Source of the DNA: Verrucomicrobia bacterium UBA6015
GTDB taxonomy: Bacteria > Verrucomicrobiota > Kiritimatiellia > UBA8416
DNA: 11,313 nt
Reading direction: 5' to 3'
Assembly (NCBI GenBank): GCA_002428045.1
Contig: DIZZ01000081.1
Span: 1 to 11,313 of the forward strand
The notes under the pieces were generated by a model. It saw only the letters and a program-made list of their open reading frames with translations, did not search any database and was not told the DNA's origin. The position numbers and the translations under genes were made by a program. Each line of letters begins with the position of its first letter. The first letter of the stretch is position 1. Shown here piece by piece: positions 1 through 6,563 of this stretch.

Positions 1-170
1 ACGACACACGAGCCGTATAATGCCTCTCTTTTTACCGCATTTGCCGCCACCGGTAAAGCAAACGGGAAACCTTCGCGTTCACGTTTTGCATAATTCTCGG
101 AAACTATCTGGAAAATCGCAGCGTATTCGGCAATGCGTGAAAAAATATCGGGGTCACCGATGTCGGCCAT
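1..170 (-). CDS. Unrecognised protein, N-terminal part only
   Basis: An open frame starts at an ATG (bases 170-168) and stays open to the window edge, giving 56 complete codons. The visible protein begins MADIGDPDIFSRIAEYAAIF and is rich in Ala and Glu, with no signal peptide or membrane segment in the visible part. I do not recognise the family. It lies 15 bases after the stop codon of the phosphoribosyltransferase gene, in the same reading frame, and a GG-rich stretch (GGGTGGCGG) just upstream could serve as ribosome binding site. An in-frame GTG nine bases further upstream is an alternative start. The tight spacing and the coding-like, stop-free frame make it probably the fifth gene of the gpmI operon. 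The 3' end lies outside the window, so length and function cannot be judged. Confidence 0.55.
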   Translation of the reverse strand, partial: MADIGDPDIFSRIAEYAAIFQIVSENYAKREREGFPFALPVAANAVKREALYGSCV

Positions 171-185
171 GACCGCCACCCGTCG

Positions 186-725
186 TCATATATCCAGCAG
201 ATCGGCGATAAAACTGTCCTTGGCCTTGATTTCCTGCGGCGTGAGGCCGTCGAGTTCATGCGGGAAGACGATCCAGCGGTCGGTCTTGCGCAGGTAGTAA
301 TCGGGCTCGATATCGGTCACGTTGGCCCCTTCCTTGTAATACAGCGTGGCGATGCGTATCTGGCCGACACGCGGCTTGAGTTCCTGCACGACCTTGCTCA
401 TGGTGCAGCCCGAATCGAAGATGTCGTCGACCACCAGAACCCTGCTCTGTGGCGTGATATGATCCAGCAGCCGGTCGAAGTGCTCCAGTTCCGGCTCGCC
501 CCGCTCGCCAATCCCGCTGTAGGACGTGGCCTTGATCGCGGTGTGATAAGTCGCTATCCCCTTGTAAAGCAAAAATTCATGGATCACGATCCCGACCGGA
601 GTCCCCCCGCGCCACAGCACGACCAGCACATCCGGCACGAAGCCTGAATCATAGATCTTCCGCGCCAGAGCAAAGGAATCGCGAACCTGGTCATCCGCCC
701 GGATAAACGTCTTCTCGGTCATCAT
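186..725 (-). CDS. Xanthine/hypoxanthine-type phosphoribosyltransferase
   Basis: A cytoplasmic type I phosphoribosyltransferase of 179 residues, expected to join a purine base to PRPP to make a nucleoside monophosphate and pyrophosphate. The PRPP-binding signature VVDDIFDSGCTM is at residues 98-109 and is intact, with the two acidic residues followed by the Ser-Gly-Cys-Thr loop. An Arg-Gly-Gly turn at 39-41 fits the pyrophosphate loop. WIVFPHE at 151-157 resembles the base-binding hood of the xanthine-guanine (Gpt/COG2236) group, which points to a 6-oxopurine rather than orotate or uracil as substrate. The start ATG overlaps the kinase stop codon (ATGA). A second ATG follows at once, and AGGAG lies 5 bases before the first ATG and 8 before the second, so the second Met may be the true start. 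The exact base used is not decided by the sequence. Confidence 0.88.
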   Translation of the reverse strand: MMTEKTFIRADDQVRDSFALARKIYDSGFVPDVLVVLWRGGTPVGIVIHEFLLYKGIATYHTAIKATSYSGIGERGEPELEHFDRLLDHITPQSRVLVVDDIFDSGCTMSKVVQELKPRVGQIRIATLYYKEGANVTDIEPDYYLRKTDRWIVFPHELDGLTPQEIKAKDSFIADLLDI

Positions 726-2026
726 TCACGCTCCTGCCCGTCAACCGCCGCCGCACCGGCCAGCAATGCCCCGGTGTATGCGGCCAGCTTCACTACCGTC
801 GGCCCGTAGCCTCTGGAATACATTTCCTCCTCCAACGCCTGCGACAAGGCTCCCGCAGTCGCAAAGCGCGCCTCCGGCGACTTGTCAAGCATACAAGCCA
901 GGATCCGGGCCGTGCGCTCGGTCAGGCAAGCCCGGTACTTGCGCGGGTCCGGAATCACGGTGGTCAGGATACGTGTCACCGCCATGGCCAGGTCGGTACC
1001 CTCGGAACGCAGCGGACGCTCACCGGTCAGCAGTTCGTAGTAGACCAGTCCCAGCGAGTAGATGTCGCTGCGGCCATCCACGCGCATGCATGAAGCCTGT
1101 TCGGGCGACATGAACTCCACGCACCCAACCAGGTCGTCGGAGTCGTCCTCCATGAAGTGAGCCGCCCGCGCCACGCCGAAATCGGTCAGTTTCACCTCGC
1201 CTTCCCTGTCGATCATGATGTTGTTAGGCGAGACATCCCTGTGCACGAGGTGCAGTGACGCCCCGTTATCACCCCGCCGGGTGTGTGCATACTCCAGGCC
1301 GCGTGCCACCCGGCTGACAATGAACGTCGCCAGGTCAACCGGGACCTCGCGGCCCTGCCTGAGGTGAAGGGCCATGAAGGTGCCCAGCGTCATGCCGTCG
1401 ATATATTCCATGACGATGTAGTAGCCGCCTTGATGCCGTCCGAAATGGTGTATCTGAACAATGTTCTGATGCACCAGGTTCGCCACCAGTCGGGCTTCCC
1501 CCACAAAGGAGGCCACTTCGCTCTCCCGTGCGGCGAACTCGGGCAGAATGGTCTTTATCGCCACCCGCTTGACAAACCCTTCCGCCCCGAATTGCCGGGC
1601 CTCGTAGATCGAGCCCATGCCCCCGTCCGCGATCTTGCGGTTCAGCGAGTAGGTTACCGTGCCGAAAATACTGTCGGTGGCTGGAACAGCAAAATCCATG
1701 TCGATCAGGCCCGTCTTCGACATCACCGGTCTCGACACGATCTCCGCCTTCAGCAGGACCCGAATCCGGGAATCGCCAACCTGTAGCAGATCCCCGTCGT
1801 GAAGCCGCTCGCTGACAATGCGCCGACCGTTGAGCCATGTGCCGTTTGTCGATCCGAGATCGGTGACAAACGAGCCATCATCAGCCACCTGCAGGCGGGC
1901 GTGCAGCAGGGACAGGGCGGGATCGCCGATCACCAGGTTGTTGGTCGGGCAACGCCCCACCAGCACAACGCCGGAAAGATTGAACTTCGAGCCTTCAAGC
2001 GGCCCCGCCTCGACAATCAGATTCAT
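722..2026 (-). CDS. FHA domain-containing Ser/Thr protein kinase
   Basis: A 434-residue protein predicted to phosphorylate Ser/Thr residues and to bind phosphothreonine through its own FHA domain. FHA domain: about residues 1-95, with Arg25 in GRCPTNN, Ser39-His42, and GSTNG at 58-62. The usual SRxH is SLLH here. Kinase domain: about 126-400, with the Gly-rich loop DGGMG (134-138), VAIK Lys158, probable helix-C Glu177, HRDVSPNN (262-269, catalytic Asp264) and DFG (282-284). All catalytic residues are present. The activation segment is unusual: an EDDSDD acidic run and GCVEF where GTxxY is normal. A weak hydrophobic stretch near 412-425 is too short to call a membrane anchor. The start at 2026 was chosen over an upstream Met at 2098 because GGAGG lies 4 bases before it and the longer form would overlap the amidase gene. 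The gene is 13 bases after the amidase stop. Confidence 0.9.
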   Translation of the reverse strand: MNLIVEAGPLEGSKFNLSGVVLVGRCPTNNLVIGDPALSLLHARLQVADDGSFVTDLGSTNGTWLNGRRIVSERLHDGDLLQVGDSRIRVLLKAEIVSRPVMSKTGLIDMDFAVPATDSIFGTVTYSLNRKIADGGMGSIYEARQFGAEGFVKRVAIKTILPEFAARESEVASFVGEARLVANLVHQNIVQIHHFGRHQGGYYIVMEYIDGMTLGTFMALHLRQGREVPVDLATFIVSRVARGLEYAHTRRGDNGASLHLVHRDVSPNNIMIDREGEVKLTDFGVARAAHFMEDDSDDLVGCVEFMSPEQASCMRVDGRSDIYSLGLVYYELLTGERPLRSEGTDLAMAVTRILTTVIPDPRKYRACLTERTARILACMLDKSPEARFATAGALSQALEEEMYSRGYGPTVVKLAAYTGALLAGAAAVDGQERE

Positions 2027-2030
2027 GCAG

Positions 2031-2035
2031 CCTCC
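2031..2035 (-). promoter_or_regulatory. Ribosome binding site deciding the kinase start
   Basis: GGAGG on the minus strand sits 4 bases before the ATG at 2026, in the 13-base gap after the amidase stop codon. It supports starting the kinase directly at its FHA domain rather than at the in-frame ATG at 2098 inside the amidase gene. Confidence 0.6.
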
Positions 2036-2039
2036 GCCA

Positions 2040-3254
2040 TCAACGCACAAAAAACACCATGGCCATGGGCGGGAGCGACCCCTCCGTGACCTGCTCACCC
2101 GTCAGCACGCGACCGTCTTGTAAACGGTAGAGCGTCGTCGGGGAATTCCATTTAGCCCCGCAGATATCGAAGGCGCTCCGCTTGGCGGTCAAATAGCCGC
2201 CATGGACATAGCCGACGAGGATCCGCGTACCCGATGGCAGGGCATCGACCTGTTCGCGGGTCATCTCGCTGCCCTGCCTCACCCGTCCGTCCTTGAGGAA
2301 ATAGATCGTGGTGGAAGCCAGGGCCTCGTCGCCAGCCAGGTCGCCGACACCGCTTTCCGTACCGATCTCCAGCAGCCGCTCCTCATCGTTCTCGCGGGCG
2401 TCGGCAGACAGCACCACGCGCGTCCCCGCCGGCATCGACTTCCAGTTGGTCACCTGGTCGCCGCGCAGTTCCCTGCCATCGGGGAAAAGATAGCGCGTAT
2501 TCGAATTGCGGTACTTGTCGCGCGCGATATCCCATGCACTGCGCCCGGGTGCGATGATCATGGCCGAGTCGCCGTCGAAGTGCGCAGCCGCCTTCGTCTG
2601 CTCGCGCGCCGTGCCGAACAACGCCAGCGCTAGGTAGGGATCGGCATTGACCAGCCGCCCGGCCTTGACGTCCGGATCAAACAACGGCTGGCTCTTGAGC
2701 CCCAGTTTCTCGCGCAACGAGCGGTCGGCAAACTGCATCCCGCAACGTTTGCGACCGCGATGCGAACGCCGGTGCCAGCGGTTCGGCGCCCCGTAGGCCA
2801 CCATCGAGTGCGGGATGATGTTCTGGTCCGGTATCCGGTAAGTCACCTTCAACTGATCCAGAAGCTCGCGCAAGGCGGCAATCTGCGCCTCGGTGATCGC
2901 TCGGTTGTGGTACCCGGCCACTTCAATGCCGATCGTGTAGTCGTCGAGTCCGGTGATGCCCTCCCACATGCTGCGCCCGGCATGCATCGCCACCCGTCGG
3001 TGCTCGATAATCCGGTATACCAGCCCGCTGGTATCGACCATGTAATGTGCCTCGCCATAGCGGTGGAGCTTGGCTAGGGCACCAATCCCGGAACCCTCAG
3101 TCGTATGCAGCAGGATGTAACGGGTCTGCTTGCGCAATCCCCGTTCCTTGTTCAAGGGACTGTAATGATCCTTGAACTCCAAGGCATTCACCACTTGTGC
3201 CAGCACCCCTGCCAGCAGCACAAGATGCACCCTGCTGAACCATCCTTTGCGCAT
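2040..3254 (-). CDS. Secreted N-acetylmuramoyl-L-alanine amidase (Amidase_2) with three C-terminal repeats
   Basis: A 404-residue protein predicted to cut the bond between muramic acid and L-Ala of peptidoglycan in the periplasm. Residues 1-24 form a signal peptide (Lys/Arg N-region, hydrophobic LVLLAGVLA, cleavage after VNA). The Amidase_2/PGRP-like domain spans about 43-180: His50 in ILLHTT, AMHAG near 91, Glu111 in IGIEV, and His149 in PHSM. The final zinc ligand is probably Cys171, with Lys169, in RKRCGMQF, as in the T7 lysozyme type. About 22 residues separate His149 and Cys171, more than the roughly 8-10 usual, and this insert is rich in His and Arg. Residues about 236-404 hold three related units, each with an aromatic-x-L/F-x-DGR core and a hydrophobic strand at the end. 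It starts 27 bases after gpmI and shares its operon. A role in cell-wall turnover is inferred. Confidence 0.88.
   Translation of the reverse strand: MRKGWFSRVHLVLLAGVLAQVVNALEFKDHYSPLNKERGLRKQTRYILLHTTEGSGIGALAKLHRYGEAHYMVDTSGLVYRIIEHRRVAMHAGRSMWEGITGLDDYTIGIEVAGYHNRAITEAQIAALRELLDQLKVTYRIPDQNIIPHSMVAYGAPNRWHRRSHRGRKRCGMQFADRSLREKLGLKSQPLFDPDVKAGRLVNADPYLALALFGTAREQTKAAAHFDGDSAMIIAPGRSAWDIARDKYRNSNTRYLFPDGRELRGDQVTNWKSMPAGTRVVLSADARENDEERLLEIGTESGVGDLAGDEALASTTIYFLKDGRVRQGSEMTREQVDALPSGTRILVGYVHGGYLTAKRSAFDICGAKWNSPTTLYRLQDGRVLTGEQVTEGSLPPMAMVFFVR
2043..2549 (-). repeat. Three degenerate internal protein repeats in the amidase C-terminus
   Basis: Residues about 236-404 of the amidase align as three units of about 50 residues. 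Unit 1 has GRSAWDIA ... TRYLFPDGRELRGDQV ... PAGTRVVL. Unit 2 has ESGVGDLA ... TTIYFLKDGRVRQGSEM ... PSGTRILV. Unit 3 has KRSAFDIC ... TTLYRLQDGRVLTGEQV ... PPMAMVFFV. The order of conserved positions is the same in each. They could form a small beta-rich cell-wall or partner-binding module. I do not recognise a named domain. Confidence 0.7.
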
Positions 3255-3281
3255 ACTGCCCGCCTGTTTTTTCGTCGCTTG

Positions 3282-4835
3282 TTAGTGCTTCAGTAGGCTC
3301 ACGGCTGTCATTTCAGACGGAATCGGCAGGCCCATCAATTCAAGCACGGTCGGTGCGATATCCGACAGCTTGCCCCGCTCGGCCAGACGGCGTCCCGCCG
3401 CATCGTTTGCCACATAGATGAACTCCACCGGATTCAAGGTGTGGCTGGTCTTGACCATACCCGTGTCCAGGTCGATCATCTGTTCGGAGTTGCCGTGATC
3501 CGCCGTGATCAGCACATGCGCATCCAGTTCCAGGCAACGATCAACCAGCCTCCCGACACACTCGTCCACGATCTCGATCGCCTGGCGGGCCGCCTCGAAC
3601 AACCCGGTATGCCCGACCATGTCGCCGTTGGCATAGTTGATCACCACGAAGGCATAAGGATTATCCTTCAGACGGGCCAGGATCGCGTCGGTCAGGTTAT
3701 AGGCTTCCATCTCGGGATGACTCCCGAAGGCCGAGGGGTCGAAGCGGCTGGGCACATCCACTTGGTCCTCGCCCTTGTACGGGCGTGTAGATTTGCCGTT
3801 AAAGAAGCTGGTGACATGCCGGAACTTCTGCGTTTCGGCAATACGCAACTGCCGTAGGCCAGCCTTGGAAACCACCTCACCCAGCAGGTGCTCCATCCCT
3901 CCGTCGGCATCCATGGCACCCATCATGTACTCCGTGAATTCGTCGAAATAGCGGGTTAATCCGACAAAGGTAATCGCCGGTCGAACCTTACGGGTGCCAG
4001 CATAGTCGTCCGCCGTGAAGGCCAGCGCCAACTGGATCGCGCGATCCTGGCGGTAGTTCGTATGCAGTACACAGTCGCCATCCTTTACCCCGTCATACCC
4101 TTCCATGCAGTAAGGCAGCACGTATTCATCCACCATGGGTTCCCCGTCCGGTGTCTTGTCGTTGGCATACGACTCCTCAACGGCCTGCCGTACGGTTTTT
4201 GCTTTTCGCCCCTCCCCGCACACGATGCAGTGATAGGCGATATCCGTCAGCCGCCAATTCTGGGAGCGGTCCATGGAGTAATAACGCCCCATGGCCGTGC
4301 CGATCCGGCAGCCACCCACCTCCGCCATCACCTGTTCGAGCTTGGCGATATATTCCATTGTGCTGCGCGGTGGCGTATCGCGCCCGTCGAGGAAAGGATG
4401 GATGACGATCTCGCCCGTGGGAAACTCGCTGCGTGCCCGCCGCATGATCTTGAACAGATGCTCCTGATGCGCATGCACCCCTTCGTCCTGCAGCAAGCCC
4501 AGCAGATGCAGGCGGCTTCGGTTGGCCTTCCATGCCTTCACCAGGGCCTTCCATTTTTCAACATTGAAAAGGGCACCAGTACGTAGCCCGTCATCAATGC
4601 GCTTGAGCTCCTGGATCACGATGCGGCCAGCACCCATGTTCAAATGCCCGACCTCGCTGGACCCCTGATAGCCATCCGGCAATCCAACGGGTTCGCCGGA
4701 GCAATCCAGCTTGGTCCAGGGAAATTGCGCCTTGTAGCGGTCAATATTCGGCGTTGCCGCCGCCATCACGGCATTCCCCCGTGGATCCTCGTTGATGCCC
4801 CATCCATCGCGTATGATCAAGATCACTGGTCTCAT
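3282..4835 (-). CDS. gpmI: 2,3-bisphosphoglycerate-independent phosphoglycerate mutase
   Basis: A cytoplasmic glycolysis/gluconeogenesis enzyme interconverting 3- and 2-phosphoglycerate with two divalent metal ions (normally Mn) and a phosphoserine intermediate. The 517-residue length matches the family (about 510-550). Metal and active-site motifs of the alkaline-phosphatase superfamily are all visible: IIRDGWG with Asp10, QGSSEVGHLN with the phospho-accepting Ser60, VHAH at 120-123, DGRDTPP at 150-156, GRYYSMDR at 183-190, NYANGDMVGHTG with Asp405 and His409, TADHGN with Asp446/His447, and TSHT with His465. The loop normally written GNSEVGH reads GSSEVGH. AAGGGG lies 7 bases before the ATG. 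It is the first gene of the minus-strand operon and faces a divergent promoter region. A housekeeping enzyme heading an operon with a cell-wall amidase and a kinase is a notable arrangement. Confidence 0.97.
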   Translation of the reverse strand: MRPVILIIRDGWGINEDPRGNAVMAAATPNIDRYKAQFPWTKLDCSGEPVGLPDGYQGSSEVGHLNMGAGRIVIQELKRIDDGLRTGALFNVEKWKALVKAWKANRSRLHLLGLLQDEGVHAHQEHLFKIMRRARSEFPTGEIVIHPFLDGRDTPPRSTMEYIAKLEQVMAEVGGCRIGTAMGRYYSMDRSQNWRLTDIAYHCIVCGEGRKAKTVRQAVEESYANDKTPDGEPMVDEYVLPYCMEGYDGVKDGDCVLHTNYRQDRAIQLALAFTADDYAGTRKVRPAITFVGLTRYFDEFTEYMMGAMDADGGMEHLLGEVVSKAGLRQLRIAETQKFRHVTSFFNGKSTRPYKGEDQVDVPSRFDPSAFGSHPEMEAYNLTDAILARLKDNPYAFVVINYANGDMVGHTGLFEAARQAIEIVDECVGRLVDRCLELDAHVLITADHGNSEQMIDLDTGMVKTSHTLNPVEFIYVANDAAGRRLAERGKLSDIAPTVLELMGLPIPSEMTAVSLLKH

Positions 4836-4842
4836 TCGTATA

Positions 4843-4848
4843 CCCCTT
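4843..4848 (-). promoter_or_regulatory. Ribosome binding site of gpmI
   Basis: AAGGGG on the minus strand, 7 bases before the gpmI ATG (4835). It confirms the chosen start, after which the protein begins directly with the conserved first strand MRPVILIIRDGWG. Confidence 0.6.
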
Positions 4849-4892
4849 ATCGTTAACCTTAAATGTCGTTAATTCACATGCCAACAAGGCTG

Positions 4893-4922
4893 ATCATACC
4901 GATTGGACAGGCGAATGCGCAA
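4893..4922 (-). promoter_or_regulatory. Candidate sigma70-type promoter of the gpmI operon
   Basis: On the minus strand TTGCGC (4922-4917) is followed after 18 bases by TATGAT (4898-4893), a 5/6 match to the -10 consensus. Transcription would begin near 4886 and give a leader of about 50 bases before the gpmI ATG. Found by eye only; the -35 match is moderate. Confidence 0.4.
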
Positions 4923-4948
4923 GTGATAAAAATAAAATAGAAAATTGA

Positions 4949-4975
4949 TGACAATCCACTCGTTATGTGTAATAT
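4949..4975 (+). promoter_or_regulatory. Candidate promoter of the XRE-deaminase-exonuclease operon
   Basis: In an AT-rich stretch, ATGACA (4949-4954, 5/6 to TTGACA) is followed after about 15 bases by TAATAT (4970-4975, 4/6 to TATAAT). The -10 box lies inside the palindrome at 4967-4981, so a protein bound there would block RNA polymerase. Transcription would start around 4983, giving a leader of about 30 bases to the ATG at 5013. Weak -10 match; by-eye prediction. Confidence 0.35.
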
Positions 4976-4981
4976 TTACAC
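4967..4981. promoter_or_regulatory. Perfect palindrome, candidate operator for the XRE regulator
   Basis: GTGTAATATTTACAC consists of two perfect 6-base half sites (GTGTAA and TTACAC) around a TAT centre. It lies 31 bases upstream of the regulator's start codon, over its probable -10 box, and in the divergent region shared with gpmI. Dimeric helix-turn-helix repressors of the Cro/C1 type typically bind sites of this size and symmetry and often repress their own gene. Autoregulation is inference. Confidence 0.5.
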
Positions 4982-4995
4982 TAAAAGCAAAAAAG

Positions 4996-5002
4996 AAAGG
5001 AG
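4996..5002 (+). promoter_or_regulatory. Ribosome binding site deciding the XRE regulator start
   Basis: AAAGGAG lies 10 bases before the ATG at 5013. No such signal precedes the in-frame ATG at 4965, which is also inside the palindrome and probable -10 box. This favours the 92-residue form of the regulator. Confidence 0.6.
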
Positions 5003-5012
5003 CTTGTGTGCC

Positions 5013-5291
5013 ATGGCTGAGGCAAAGGAAGAGAAAGGCGCAACGCATCCAAAACTGTCGACGGCCAGTCGCTTCGGGTCGCGGCTGCGCCGCTGGCGAC
5101 GGGCGGAAGGGCTTCCGCTCAAGCGTGTCGCACATGATCTGGACGTTTCGGTGTCCGTGGTCAGCCAGTGGGAACGGGGATTGCGTTTCCCTTCGGTCCT
5201 GAACCTTGACCGTATCGCGCAGTACATGAAGATCCCTGTCTGCAGCCTGCTGTACGACGGGGCACATGAGTGTCCCAACAAGAATCGTTGA
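5013..5291 (+). CDS. Small XRE/Cro-C1-type helix-turn-helix transcriptional regulator
   Basis: A 92-residue DNA-binding protein. The HTH_3 domain covers about residues 21-82. The helix-turn-helix itself is at about 36-56, with LKRVAHDLDVSVSVVSQWERG showing the classical Ala-x-x-x-Asp/Gly turn and the SxWERG end of the recognition helix. There is a charged, probably flexible N-terminus and a short tail containing Cys87, with no ligand-binding or protease domain. Cys77 and Cys87 are the only cysteines; redox or metal sensing is possible but unsupported. The start at 5013 is preferred over 4965 because only it has a Shine-Dalgarno sequence. The deaminase gene begins 9 bases after its stop, so the two are co-transcribed. 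The palindrome at 4967-4981 is its likely target. It probably acts as a local repressor of this operon and perhaps also affects divergent gpmI (inference). Confidence 0.85.
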   Translation: MAEAKEEKGATHPKLSTASRFGSRLRRWRRAEGLPLKRVAHDLDVSVSVVSQWERGLRFPSVLNLDRIAQYMKIPVCSLLYDGAHECPNKNR

Positions 5292-5300
5292 GAGTCACCG

Positions 5301-6563
5301 ATGAAATCTTTATATCCAGCCCCCTTTATCCGTGCCATCCCCAAGAGCGACCTGCATGTGCATCTCGACGGCTCGCTGCGACTCGCCACGTTGATAGAAC
5401 TGGCCCATGCGCATCACGTCACACTTCCCTCCGACACCGAGTCGGGGCTGCTGGAGCTGGTCTTTAAGGAACGTTACGCCAATCTCGGGGAATACCTGCG
5501 CGGATTCGGGTTGACCTGCGCGGTCATGCGCGATGCCGAAAGCATTGAGCGGATCGCCTGCGAGCTGGCCGAGGACAACATCGCCGAGGGCGTCCGCTAT
5601 ATCGAGGTACGCTTTGCCCCGCAGCTGCATGTGCATGATGAACTCGAAATGCCCGCTGTGCTGGAGGCGGTCGCGCGCGGACTGCGGCGCGGGGCATCCG
5701 CGCACAATCAGAGCCGGGCGGTCGCCGAACAAGTAGACATTCCGTTCGAGTTCGGTATCATCGCCTGTGCCATGCGGGCGATCGTTCCCGGGATGAGCCC
5801 GTATTTCTACCGGCTATTTAAACTTTTTTCCGGAGCACCGAAGAAAGAACTCTGTGCCATGGCCTCGCTGGAGATGGCACGCCAGGCGGTTGCCATCCGC
5901 GATCAACATGGGATTCCCATCGTCGGGTTCGATCTGGCGGGCGAGGAGGCCGGGTATCCGTCCGTCTACCACACCCAGGCCTACCAGTTCGCCCATCGCC
6001 ACTTCATGCGCAAGACCGTTCATGCGGGCGAAGCCTACGGCCCGGAATCGATCTTCCAGGCCATCACCGACTGTCATGCCAACCGTATTGGACACGGCAC
6101 GCACCTCTTTGCTGCCGAATGCATCAAGGATCAAGGGATTAGCGATCCCAAGGGCTATGTCGAGGCACTGACGGATTATATCGCCTCGCAGCGCATCACC
6201 CTCGAGGTCTGCGTCACCAGCAATCTGCAGACCATCCCGTCGCTGACGTCGATTGCCGACCATCCGGTGCGGCGCATGATCGGTCACGACCTGTCTGTCT
6301 CGATCTGTACCGACAACCGGCTCGTCTCGCGCACCACGGTTTCACAGGAGCTGGAGCGGATCACCTCCGCCTTTCCGGTCTCGCACGCACAATTCCGTAA
6401 TATGATCGCCGCCGGCTTCAAGGGCAGTTTCTTTTCCGGGGGCTATAGCCGCAAGCGCCAGTATGTGCGCCGGATGCTCGAGTGCTATGACGCCTGCGTC
6501 CAGCGCTATCTCGGGGGATCCGCGCCGCAGGGCGCAGCCGCCCATGGAGTCGCAGACGCATGA
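5301..6563 (+). CDS. Adenosine deaminase-like metal-dependent deaminase
   Basis: A 420-residue amidohydrolase-superfamily (TIM barrel, zinc) enzyme of the adenosine/AMP deaminase group, expected to deaminate an adenine-type nucleoside or related compound in the cytoplasm. Metal and catalytic motifs: SDLHVHLDGSL with His19 and His21, GFDLAGEE near 209-216, HAGE at 241-244 with catalytic Glu244, GHGTH with His265, and CVTSN at 304-308. The last metal Asp338 is in SICTDNRL. Classical adenosine deaminases have two Asp residues there (TDDP), the second contacting the purine; here it is Asn339. I recall the TDN form from other adenosine deaminase-like proteins, notably actinobacterial ones. The protein is longer than the usual 330-350 residues, and its Ala-rich end after about 405 looks disordered. 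Exact substrate is uncertain. It overlaps the next gene by 4 bases. Confidence 0.87.
   Translation: MKSLYPAPFIRAIPKSDLHVHLDGSLRLATLIELAHAHHVTLPSDTESGLLELVFKERYANLGEYLRGFGLTCAVMRDAESIERIACELAEDNIAEGVRYIEVRFAPQLHVHDELEMPAVLEAVARGLRRGASAHNQSRAVAEQVDIPFEFGIIACAMRAIVPGMSPYFYRLFKLFSGAPKKELCAMASLEMARQAVAIRDQHGIPIVGFDLAGEEAGYPSVYHTQAYQFAHRHFMRKTVHAGEAYGPESIFQAITDCHANRIGHGTHLFAAECIKDQGISDPKGYVEALTDYIASQRITLEVCVTSNLQTIPSLTSIADHPVRRMIGHDLSVSICTDNRLVSRTTVSQELERITSAFPVSHAQFRNMIAAGFKGSFFSGGYSRKRQYVRRMLECYDACVQRYLGGSAPQGAAAHGVADA

Noticed and set aside
258..647. 129-codon open frame on the plus strand opposite the phosphoribosyltransferase
   Set aside because: It lies wholly opposite a gene with intact motifs and its translation shows no domain; a shadow of high-GC coding sequence. 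The same applies to frames at 1283-1786, 2202-2633, 3441-3857 and 4062-4586.
2027..2098. 24-residue N-terminal extension of the kinase from an ATG at 2098
   Set aside because: It overlaps the amidase gene, is full of Arg and Trp with no similarity to FHA proteins, and a good ribosome binding site supports the start at 2026.
4965..5012. Upstream ATG start for the XRE regulator
   Set aside because: No Shine-Dalgarno sequence before it, and it sits within the palindrome and probable promoter; the ATG at 5013 has AAAGGAG upstream.
4869..5389. Minus-strand frames of 132 and 137 codons across the divergent region
   Set aside because: They cover the promoter region and the opposite strand of the regulator and deaminase genes, with no recognisable domain.
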